Origin: CAMLIZ01 sp036231905
GTDB lineage: Bacteria; Pseudomonadota; Gammaproteobacteria; Burkholderiales; Burkholderiaceae_C
DNA length: 64,000 nt
Direction of reading: 5' to 3'
Assembly: GCF_036231905.1 (NCBI RefSeq)
Contig: NZ_JAZARE010000004.1
Span: forward strand, 459,720 to 523,719
Under the pieces are notes generated by a model. That model saw only the letters and a list, made by a program, of their open reading frames with translations. It did no database searches and had not been told where the DNA came from. This document shows, piece by piece, positions 57,456-64,000 of the stretch. The position numbers were made by a program, and so were the translations under genes. The first letter of the stretch is position 1. Each line of letters starts with the position of its first letter.

Positions 57456-59683
57456 ACCTGCAGCACGCCTTTGCCGACGACGACGGCCTGGAGCAGCCGA
57501 AGGTGCTGCTCGTGGACGACGACGAGGTGAACCTGCTGCTCACCGCCATCGCCCTGCGCGAGCGCGGTTTTGCCATCACCGAGGCCTCCAGCGGCGAGCG
57601 CGCCTTGCAGATGCTGGCCGACTGGTCGCCCGACATCATCGTGCTGGACGCGATGATGCCCGGGCTGGACGGCTTCCAGACCTGCCGCGAGCTGCGGGTG
57701 CTGCCGGGCTTCGAGAACATTCCGGTGCTGATGCTCACCGGGCTGGACGACGACGCCTCCATCACCCGGGCCTACCAGGCCGGTGCCACCGACTTCTTCG
57801 TCAAGTCCACCCAGTGGAGCCTATTGGCGGGGCGCCTGCGCTACCTGCTGCGGGCGTCCCGGACCCGGCTGGAGCTGGAGCGCAGCAAGGCCAAGCTGGC
57901 GCGCGCGCAGGACCTGGCGCGCATGGGCAGCTTCGACTGGCGCCGGGCCGAAGGCGGCTTCACCTTGTCGCCCGAAGGCCTGCGCGTGTTCGGCCACGGG
58001 CCGGGCGACCACCTCACCTTCCGCCAGCTGCTGCGCATGGTGCCGGCGGCCGAGCGGCGCGGCCTGCTGCGCCTGCTGCACGAGGTGATGAACCACAGCT
58101 CGGTGCTGGCCACCGACGTGCCGGTCACCCTGTACGACGGGCGCCAGCGCATCATCCATGTGGAGGCGGAGCCGGAGTTCAACGAACACGGCCAGAGCGC
58201 GGGCTACACCGGCATCGTGCAGGACGTGACCGATCGGCGCATCGCCGAGGACAAGATCCGCCACCTGGCCAACTTCGACACGCTCACCGGCCTGCCCAAC
58301 CGGCGCCAGCTGATCTGGCGCACCGAGCGCGCGCTCGAACACGCGCGCCGGCTGGACCACAACGCCGCGCTGCTGCTGATCGACCTGGACCGCTTCAAGG
58401 TCATCAACGACACGCTCGGCCATGCGGCCGGCGACGAGCTGCTGATGGAAGTGGCGCGCCGCCTGCGCGGCTGCGTGCGCCACAGCGACCAGGTGATGGA
58501 AGGCGCGCTCGAGGCCGTGGGCTCGCGCTCGCACCGCACGCTGGAGGCCGTGGGCCGCCTGGGCGGCGACGAGTTCGTGGCCCTGCTGCCCGAGGTGATC
58601 GACGAGCGTGACGCCGAGCGCGTGGCCCAGCGCATGCTGGACGTGATGCGCGAGCCGATCTTCGTGGGCGGGCAGGAGTGCTTCTGCACCGCCAGCGTGG
58701 GCATCGCGATGTACCCGCGGGACGGCGCCACGGTGGCCGACCTGCTGCGCAATTCCGACGTGGCGATGTATTCGGTCAAGTCGGCCGGGCGCAACTCGTC
58801 GTCGGTGTACAGCCCGCAGCTGGCCGGCCGCGGGCGCGAGAAGCTGGAGCTGGAAAGCGCGCTGCACAAGGCGATCGAGCGCAACGAGCTGGTGCTGCAC
58901 TACCAGCCGAAGGTGGACGTGCGTGCCGCCCGCATGGTGGGCGCCGAGGCGCTGATGCGCTGGCAACGTGGCAACACGCTGGTGCCACCGGGTGACTTCA
59001 TCCCGCTGGCCGAGGAAACCGGGCTGATCGTGCCCTTGAGCGAATGGGCGTTGCGCGAGGCCGCGCGCCAGGCCAAGGTGTGGCAGGTGAGCTTCGGCTT
59101 CAACGATTCCATCGCGGTCAACCTGCCCAACCGGCTGTTCGAGCGCTCCGACCTGGTGGAGCACATCCACGAGTCGGTCAGCATGTATGGCGTGCCGCAC
59201 CGTGCGATCCAGCTGGAGATCACCGAAACCGGCCTGATGAAGGACCTGCAGAACGTCATCCCGTCGCTGCACCGGCTCAACGAGATCGGTGTGGAGATCT
59301 CGATTGACGACTTCGGCACCGGCTATTCGTCCCTCGCGTATTTGACAACGCTGCCGATCTCCGAGCTCAAGATCGACCGCAGCTTCGTGCGCGACTTGGG
59401 GATAACGCCGCAGAGCTCCGCGGTGGTCACCGCCATCATCGCCCTGGCCCGCTCGCTCGGTTTGCGCGTCATCGCCGAGGGCGTGGAAAACCTGCGCCAG
59501 ATGGAAGTGCTGCACCGCCTGGGCTGCGGCGTGATGCAGGGCTTCCTGTTCAGCCGCCCGATCCCGCCCGACGACCTGGAACGCTGGCTGCAGCAGACCG
59601 TGCTGCCGCGCAAGGCGCCCTGGATCGGCCAGGCCAGCGCGCTGGACGCCGCCGACGGCGCACGCCTGGTCGGCGGGCGCTGA
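57452..59683 (+). CDS. Response regulator with PAS, GGDEF and EAL domains
   Basis: The 743-residue protein has a receiver (residues 17-135, Asp66 in IIVLDAMMPGLDG), a PAS-like segment (about 160-265), GGDEF (LDRFKVINDTLGHAAGDELL, RLGGDEFVALL) and EAL (LHYQPKVDVRAARMVGAEAL, DDFGTGYSSL). Catalytic motifs of both c-di-GMP domains look intact. The GGDEF domain carries a 16-20-residue insertion (EGALEAVGSRSHRTLEAVGR) before its signature. Its ATG overlaps the stop of the hybrid kinase, so that kinase very probably phosphorylates its receiver. Confidence 0.93.
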   Translation: MNLQHAFADDDGLEQPKVLLVDDDEVNLLLTAIALRERGFAITEASSGERALQMLADWSPDIIVLDAMMPGLDGFQTCRELRVLPGFENIPVLMLTGLDDDASITRAYQAGATDFFVKSTQWSLLAGRLRYLLRASRTRLELERSKAKLARAQDLARMGSFDWRRAEGGFTLSPEGLRVFGHGPGDHLTFRQLLRMVPAAERRGLLRLLHEVMNHSSVLATDVPVTLYDGRQRIIHVEAEPEFNEHGQSAGYTGIVQDVTDRRIAEDKIRHLANFDTLTGLPNRRQLIWRTERALEHARRLDHNAALLLIDLDRFKVINDTLGHAAGDELLMEVARRLRGCVRHSDQVMEGALEAVGSRSHRTLEAVGRLGGDEFVALLPEVIDERDAERVAQRMLDVMREPIFVGGQECFCTASVGIAMYPRDGATVADLLRNSDVAMYSVKSAGRNSSSVYSPQLAGRGREKLELESALHKAIERNELVLHYQPKVDVRAARMVGAEALMRWQRGNTLVPPGDFIPLAEETGLIVPLSEWALREAARQAKVWQVSFGFNDSIAVNLPNRLFERSDLVEHIHESVSMYGVPHRAIQLEITETGLMKDLQNVIPSLHRLNEIGVEISIDDFGTGYSSLAYLTTLPISELKIDRSFVRDLGITPQSSAVVTAIIALARSLGLRVIAEGVENLRQMEVLHRLGCGVMQGFLFSRPIPPDDLERWLQQTVLPRKAPWIGQASALDAADGARLVGGR

Positions 59684-59698
59684 AGCGCGGGGCCCCAG

Positions 59699-61552
59699 GT
59701 GGACATCCCGCGCGACACCGGGCGAGCCGCGGGTGCGCGCACCGGCGCCACCGCCTCCAACGTCATCCCCGCCGGCAGCCAGGCGCCGGCCATGATCGCC
59801 AAGGCGGCGCTGCGCCGGCTGGCGATGTCCAAGCTCGAGCCCACGCCGGAAAACTACGCACGCGCCTATGCCGAAGAAGCCGGCTCGTCCGCGCCGCCAC
59901 CGTTCCCCGAACGGGCCCGGCCCTTGATCGAGCGCCTGGTGCAGCGCACCGGCGACGAACCGGCCGTGCGGGAAGAGCTCGCCAAGGCCTTGCTGCAAGG
60001 CCGCTGGGACGATGCGCAGCGCGCGCTGGACCGCGGCGCCGACAGCGGCGTGGCGCAGGCCCAGGCCTGGGCCGCGCTGCTGGAGCGTGTGGCGCGCGGG
60101 CTGGAACGCGGTGGCCGCCAGTGGACGGTGGGCCGCAAGAAGGAAAGCCTGCAGCGCGTGCTCGAAGGCAGCCGCAGCGACATGCAACGGCTGCAACAGC
60201 GCCTGAAGCAGCTGGTGGGCGGCTGGGAGACCGACAGCGTGGACGAGGCGGTGGATACCGGTTTCGGCGACCTGCCTGACACACCGGCCGAAACGGTGGA
60301 CGCAGCGGCACCCACCAGCCTGGTGCCGGCGCCGCCACCGGTGGCCCCCGCCGTGCCCGCCGGTGCCTGGCAGCCCCTGGTGCGCCAGCTGGAGACCACC
60401 GTGCAGGCAGCCCTGCCCAGCGGCGAGCCGCGCGCGCAAGAGCTGGCCGACGAACTCGCCCACCTGGCCGGGCGCATTGCCGCCGACGGCGCCACGCCCG
60501 AGCTGGCCACCGCGGTGGAGCAGGTGTGCCAGCGCGCCCGCCGCCTGCTGGCGCACCGCCATCACCTGCTCGATCGCCTGGTGGTGCTGTGCCAGGAGCT
60601 GGCGGCGGGCCTGACCGAGCTGTCGGAGGACGAGAGCTGGGCCCGCGGCCAGTGCGAGGCGCTGCAGGCCCGCCTGGGCGACGCGGCCAGCGTGCGCGGT
60701 GTGCGCGCGGCCACCGAGCTGCTGATGCAGACCCGCACGCGCCAGCACCAGCTGCGCAGCGAGCGCGATGCGGCGCGGGATGCCCTCAAGGGCCTGATCC
60801 ACCGCATGCTGGAGGAGCTGGGCGCGTTGAGCGAGCACACCGGCCGCTTCCATGACAGCGTGGGCCGGTATGCCGAGGTGGTGGAGCAGGCCGACTCGCT
60901 GGAAAGCCTGGCCGGCGCGGTGCGCGAGATGGTGGAAGAAAGCCGCACCGTGCAGTCGCTGGTGAGCCAGACGCAGGACCGGCTCAAGACCGAGCACAGC
61001 CGCGCCACCGAGCTGGAAAGCAAGGTGCGCGAACTCGAAGGCGAGCTGCGCCGCCTGTCCGACGAGGTGTCCACCGACGCGCTCACGCAGATCAACAACC
61101 GGCGCGGCCTGCAGCAGGCCTTCGAGGTGGAGCGCGCCAAGCTGGAGCGCGACGGCGGCGAGCTGGCGCTCGGCCTGCTGGACATCGACAACTTCAAGAA
61201 GCTCAACGATTCACTCGGCCACGGCGCGGGCGACCAGGCCCTGAAGGCGCTGGCTGAGCATGTCAAAGGCTCGCTGCGGCCGATCGACGTGGTAGCGCGC
61301 TACGGCGGCGAGGAATTCGTGGTGGTGCTGCCCGGCACGCCGGTGGACGAGGCGCAGCAGGTGCTCACCCGGCTGCAACGCTCCCTGAGCGGCAGCCTGT
61401 TCATGCACGAGGAGCAGCCCGTCTTCGTGACCTTCTCCGCCGGCGTCACCACCTACCGCCTGGGCGAGCGCATCGAAGAGGCGCTGGAGCGCGCCGACGA
61501 GGCCTTGTACGAAGCCAAGCGCAGCGGGAAGAACCGCACCTGCATCGCCTGA
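59699..61552 (+). CDS. Diguanylate cyclase with long helical N-terminus
   Basis: The 617-residue protein has about 430 residues of mainly helical sequence (LRRLAMSKLEPTPENYARAY near the start, coiled coil LESKVRELEGELRRLSDEVS) and a C-terminal GGDEF domain (DALTQINNRRGLQQAFEVER, RYGGEEFVVVLPG). The GGEEF motif indicates an active cyclase. There is no signal or membrane helix. The frame opens with GTG at 59699. An ATG at 59792 begins MIAKAALRRLAM, closer to the family start, and is quite possible. It follows the GGDEF-EAL gene by 15 bases. Confidence 0.88.
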   Translation: MDIPRDTGRAAGARTGATASNVIPAGSQAPAMIAKAALRRLAMSKLEPTPENYARAYAEEAGSSAPPPFPERARPLIERLVQRTGDEPAVREELAKALLQGRWDDAQRALDRGADSGVAQAQAWAALLERVARGLERGGRQWTVGRKKESLQRVLEGSRSDMQRLQQRLKQLVGGWETDSVDEAVDTGFGDLPDTPAETVDAAAPTSLVPAPPPVAPAVPAGAWQPLVRQLETTVQAALPSGEPRAQELADELAHLAGRIAADGATPELATAVEQVCQRARRLLAHRHHLLDRLVVLCQELAAGLTELSEDESWARGQCEALQARLGDAASVRGVRAATELLMQTRTRQHQLRSERDAARDALKGLIHRMLEELGALSEHTGRFHDSVGRYAEVVEQADSLESLAGAVREMVEESRTVQSLVSQTQDRLKTEHSRATELESKVRELEGELRRLSDEVSTDALTQINNRRGLQQAFEVERAKLERDGGELALGLLDIDNFKKLNDSLGHGAGDQALKALAEHVKGSLRPIDVVARYGGEEFVVVLPGTPVDEAQQVLTRLQRSLSGSLFMHEEQPVFVTFSAGVTTYRLGERIEEALERADEALYEAKRSGKNRTCIA

Positions 61553-61570
61553 AGCCGCCGGCGCAGCCGG

Positions 61571-61726
61571 TCAGTGCAGCCGCATGGCGCCCAGGCCGAA
61601 CAGGCCGATCAGCCCGATGGCGATCAGGTACACGGCCACGATGAAGTTCAACAGCTTGGGCATCACCAGGATGAGGATGCCGGCGATCAGCGAAATGAGC
61701 GGTGTGAGGCTGAGGTGGATGTTCAT
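61571..61726 (-). CDS. DUF3096-type small membrane protein
   Basis: The 51-residue product has two hydrophobic helices: MNIHLSLTPLISLIAGILIL then VMPKLLNFIVAVYLIAIGLI, ending GLFGLGAMRLH. This matches the DUF3096 family of short bacterial membrane proteins of unknown role. The ATG at 61726 is preferred over one at 61759. It converges with the diguanylate cyclase. Confidence 0.75.
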   Translation of the reverse strand: MNIHLSLTPLISLIAGILILVMPKLLNFIVAVYLIAIGLIGLFGLGAMRLH

Positions 61727-61854
61727 GGGGTTTCCGGGCTGGGCAAAAGGCGCCGGCAAGCCCCGTGCCGCTGCGCTTGCACAAGGGAGTTGCCGCGTGT
61801 CACATCGATGGGCACACCGCCTGCTTGGAAGCTGTTCATCGGCGGTAGGTCACG

Positions 61855-62280
61855 ATGGTCGTGCAGGCACCGTCACAGCAGCAGGACGACACGGTGGATG
61901 CAGCAACCGCACTTCAGGACTTGCAGGCGCTGGTCGATGACCTGCGAGGCATTTTGCGCCGGGCGTCGGCCAACGAGCTGACCAAGCAGGAGGCCGTGCA
62001 GCGCATCGACCTGGTGCTGGGCCCGCCGGTGCGCACCGACCCGGTGAAGTCCGGCCACCGCCTCGGCCCGGCCGTGCGCGCCTACGAGGAGCTGGTCAAC
62101 GGCTGCCGGCTGGCGCTGGACCGGCTGCGTGCCGGCATGATCAACGAAGAAACCGCGTTCGAAGCCCTGGGCGGCCTGGTGTGCGGCACGCCGTATGAAG
62201 AAACCCAGTCGGACGTGCACGACATGACGCTGGATCCCATGCCGCCGCCACGCGGGCAGCGCAAGCGGCCGGGGGCGTGA
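61855..62280 (+). CDS. Hypothetical cytoplasmic protein
   Basis: The 141-residue product is not recognised. It is mainly helical and charged (LQALVDDLRGILRRASANEL, KQEAVQRIDLVLGPPV, RAYEELVNGCRLALDRLRAG) with a Pro/Arg-rich end. There is no signal peptide. Strong third-position G/C bias supports coding. It is flanked by the convergent RlpA-like gene and the divergent DUF3096 gene. Confidence 0.6.
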   Translation: MVVQAPSQQQDDTVDAATALQDLQALVDDLRGILRRASANELTKQEAVQRIDLVLGPPVRTDPVKSGHRLGPAVRAYEELVNGCRLALDRLRAGMINEETAFEALGGLVCGTPYEETQSDVHDMTLDPMPPPRGQRKRPGA

Positions 62281-62304
62281 AGCGCCTGGGGTGGGGCAGG
62301 GCGC

Positions 62305-62823
62305 TCAGCGCGCGGCACCCGCACCGGGCTTGATGCTCCCATCCGGTTGCGGCACCGCGATCGGCGCCACTTCCACCGTGGCCACACCCTCTTCGCGGTC
62401 GATGCCCAGGCGCGCTGCCGTGGCAGGCGACACGTCCAGGATGCGGCCCTTCACATGCGGACCCCGGTCCTCGATGGTCACCGTGGCGCTGCGCCCGTTT
62501 TCCAGGTTCGTCACCCGCGCGCGTGTGCCCAGCGGCAGGCTCTTGCTGGCGGCGTTGTCGTCCTTCGGGTCCATCGGCTCGCCGTTGGCCATGGTCTTTC
62601 CCGCGAAGCGGCCGCTGTAGAACGAGGCCTTGCCGACCCGCTTGCGGCCGGAATGGTCGATGGCGTGCTTGGAAGCCGGCGACGACGCTGCGGAGCGGCC
62701 GGAGGCGGCCGCCGGCGGCTCGGCCGCGTCGGCGGCCGCGTTGCACAGCGCGCACAGCGCGCACAGCGCCGCCAGAGCGAGCCAGCCATGAGCCATGCGA
62801 CCTGCGCTGTGTCCGGCGTTCAT
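62305..62823 (-). CDS. RlpA-like septal-ring lytic transglycosylase domain protein
   Basis: The 172-residue secreted protein has a Cys/Ala-rich signal sequence (LALAALCALCALCNAAADAA) and a double-psi beta-barrel of RlpA type: GKASFYSGRFAGKTMANGEP, LPLGTRARVTNLENGRSATV, IEDRGPHVKGRILDVSPA and AARLGI. Members cleave denuded peptidoglycan glycan strands. The SPOR domain of classical RlpA is absent, so this is a short paralogue. It has no evident lipobox apart from several Cys in the signal. Confidence 0.85.
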   Translation of the reverse strand: MNAGHSAGRMAHGWLALAALCALCALCNAAADAAEPPAAASGRSAASSPASKHAIDHSGRKRVGKASFYSGRFAGKTMANGEPMDPKDDNAASKSLPLGTRARVTNLENGRSATVTIEDRGPHVKGRILDVSPATAARLGIDREEGVATVEVAPIAVPQPDGSIKPGAGAAR

Positions 62824-63011
62824 GACGAACCTGATGGGTGCGGGATGGCATGCAAGCACTGTGGCGAGGACCGGTTTGAACAAGCGGTCACAACCGAGTG
62901 CACATCGAGCAACCGAAGTGCCTGCGGACACCTCGCCGCGCCGATGATTTAGGGATCGTGGTAACCCGTCACCCCACCGACCATCGGTTCTTTCGTTCAG
63001 GGAGAACTTCA

Positions 63012-63842
63012 ATGCAAACGACCATGATGCGCCGTCTGGCGCTGCGTTGGGCTTGTGCCTGCATGACCGTCGTCTGCAGCGCGATGGCTCCGGTGGCGCA
63101 GGCGACCACCGCGTCCGCGACGCTGTTCGACATCCAATTCCAGGTGTCGGACCTTGCGCCCGATGACGGGCAGGTCGCAGGCTTCGACTTTGCGAGCGGG
63201 GCGGCAGTGGCCCGCTCGGTGATCGACCTGATGAGCCCCCAGGCACCGCAACACCAGGCCGATGTGAAGGACGGCTGGCTGCCCGAGACGCAGGTGCTGA
63301 TCAGTGGTACGGACACGTCCTTGTTCGCCGCCACTGGCGCGTTGTCCGGGCTGCAGGCCGATGTGCACACCACTGCCATCAACACGGGCGTGATCAGTAC
63401 CGTGAACAACGACGTCTTCACCGACGTTCCGGGCGGGTCGGCCGGCATCTGGATCGCGCCGCAGACGTCGGTGGTGGTGAGTGCGCGTTACCACTGGGGG
63501 GTGAGCCTGGACGGATTCGGCTGCGTCGGGTCGGTCTGCGAAACCGCCATCGCCAACGTGAACTTCGGTGCACAGGACCTGTTTGGCAGATACGGCAGCT
63601 TCCAGGGGCTGTCCATTTCCGCGGACCCTGCACTGCCGGGTGCGCACAGTTTTGCCGGCGATGGTGAGTACAGCTTCACGCTGACCAACGCCAGCAACGA
63701 CACGGTGGCCGCACTGATCTTTGCATCCGTGTGGGCATCAGGTTTCACGCCGCCGGCGCCTGTGCCTGAGCCAGCGACCTGGCTCACGGTGCTGGCGGGC
63801 CTCGGTGTGCTCGGCGGTCTGCGGCGCCGCGGGCGTTATTGA
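63012..63842 (+). CDS. PEP-CTERM sorting-domain protein
   Basis: The 276-residue secreted protein has a signal peptide (about 1-32, ending APVAQATT), a Ser/Thr/Val-rich beta-type body, and the C-terminal sorting signal VPEPATWLTVLAGLGVLGGL followed by RRRGRY. PEP-CTERM proteins are processed by exosortase and are linked to exopolysaccharide-producing beta- and gammaproteobacteria. GGGAGAAC precedes the ATG. No exosortase gene is in the window. An insertion sequence begins just downstream. Confidence 0.92.
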   Translation: MQTTMMRRLALRWACACMTVVCSAMAPVAQATTASATLFDIQFQVSDLAPDDGQVAGFDFASGAAVARSVIDLMSPQAPQHQADVKDGWLPETQVLISGTDTSLFAATGALSGLQADVHTTAINTGVISTVNNDVFTDVPGGSAGIWIAPQTSVVVSARYHWGVSLDGFGCVGSVCETAIANVNFGAQDLFGRYGSFQGLSISADPALPGAHSFAGDGEYSFTLTNASNDTVAALIFASVWASGFTPPAPVPEPATWLTVLAGLGVLGGLRRRGRY

Positions 63843-63877
63843 TCCGCTTTCATCTCGCTGAGTCCAGAGGATGTCTC

Positions 63878-64000
63878 GGGAAGGTCTGAACAAGTCCGCG
63901 AATCATGCCGCGAGACGTTGTGTCGGTTGAAGGAATCGGGACAATCGGAACGATGAGCCAAATGAGCTTCTCAGATGCGGAATACGCCGGCAAGAGGAAG
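63878..64000 (+). mobile_element. Left end of an IS5-type insertion sequence (cut by the window)
   Basis: GGGAAGGTCTGAACAAGTCC at 63878 resembles a terminal inverted repeat of IS5-group elements. From an ATG at 63953 the frame reads MSQMSFSDAEYAGKRK, a start I know from IS5-family transposases. The rest lies past the window end, so completeness and right terminus cannot be judged. It was inserted 36 bases after the PEP-CTERM stop. Confidence 0.7.

Overview
The window is a GC-rich proteobacterial chromosome segment, most likely from the Burkholderiales (Comamonadaceae or Sphaerotilaceae-like). The evidence is the betaproteobacterial flagellar gene order (motAB-cheYZ-flhB-flhA-flhF-flhG-fliA, then flgNMA facing flgBCDEFGHIJKL), a PEP-CTERM protein, and REP-like hairpins of a kind I remember from that order. 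Nearly every real gene has strongly G/C-biased third codon positions. No rRNA or tRNA gene and no CRISPR array was seen.

Layout. 1-2347: end of motA, motB, cheY, cheZ (stator and chemotaxis output). 2505-5899: a small hypothetical gene, an ArgO/LysE exporter and a 771-residue protein with an alpha/beta-hydrolase-like end. 5958-8783: flhB and a chemoreceptor. 8874-12936: small secreted or lipoprotein genes and a hybrid sensor kinase. 13016-15112: flhA. 15120-15705: a non-coding, nested, imperfect palindrome. 15703-16440: a solute-binding protein. 16645-21289: flhF, a flhG-like gene without a P-loop, fliA and a soluble chemoreceptor. 21295-21474: remnant of a GGDEF gene. 21626-28343: a repeat-tailed subtilisin, a membrane GGDEF-EAL protein, a LysM/CHAP/muramidase protein and a secreted protein. 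28488-30171 (minus): flgN, flgM, flgA. 30313-33967: flgB to flgF. 33968-40712: a foreign islet with all genes on the minus strand. 40713-47548: flgG to flgL. 47577-61552: a dense block of sensor kinases, response regulators and c-di-GMP enzymes. 61571-64000: small genes, an RlpA-like protein, a PEP-CTERM protein and the first bases of an IS5-type insertion sequence.

The most unusual point is the islet between flgF and flgG. It holds small genes of the kinds common in integron cassettes (two GFA-fold, two GNAT, DUF1801, DUF2867, small membrane and secreted proteins), all on one strand. Its right end has an exact attC-gene-attC unit: attC-like sites at 39950-40017 and 40409-40475 flank one membrane-protein gene by 7-8 bases on each side. 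No integrase is visible, so this looks like a cluster of attC sites lacking an integrase, placed inside the rod/hook operon. It cuts flgG-flgL off from the flgB promoter.

Regulation can be partly read. A shared element (TTATC then TTAAGT, 16 bases, then ACAAT) precedes flhA, flhF and, in variant form, flgB, as expected for early flagellar promoters. Sigma-28-type promoters lie before flgM, inside the end of motB (driving cheYZ), inside the end of fliA (driving the soluble receptor), and more weakly before the other chemoreceptor and a hybrid kinase. FliA and FlgM would control the second set, and the downstream c-di-GMP and kinase block probably tunes the motile-to-sessile switch.
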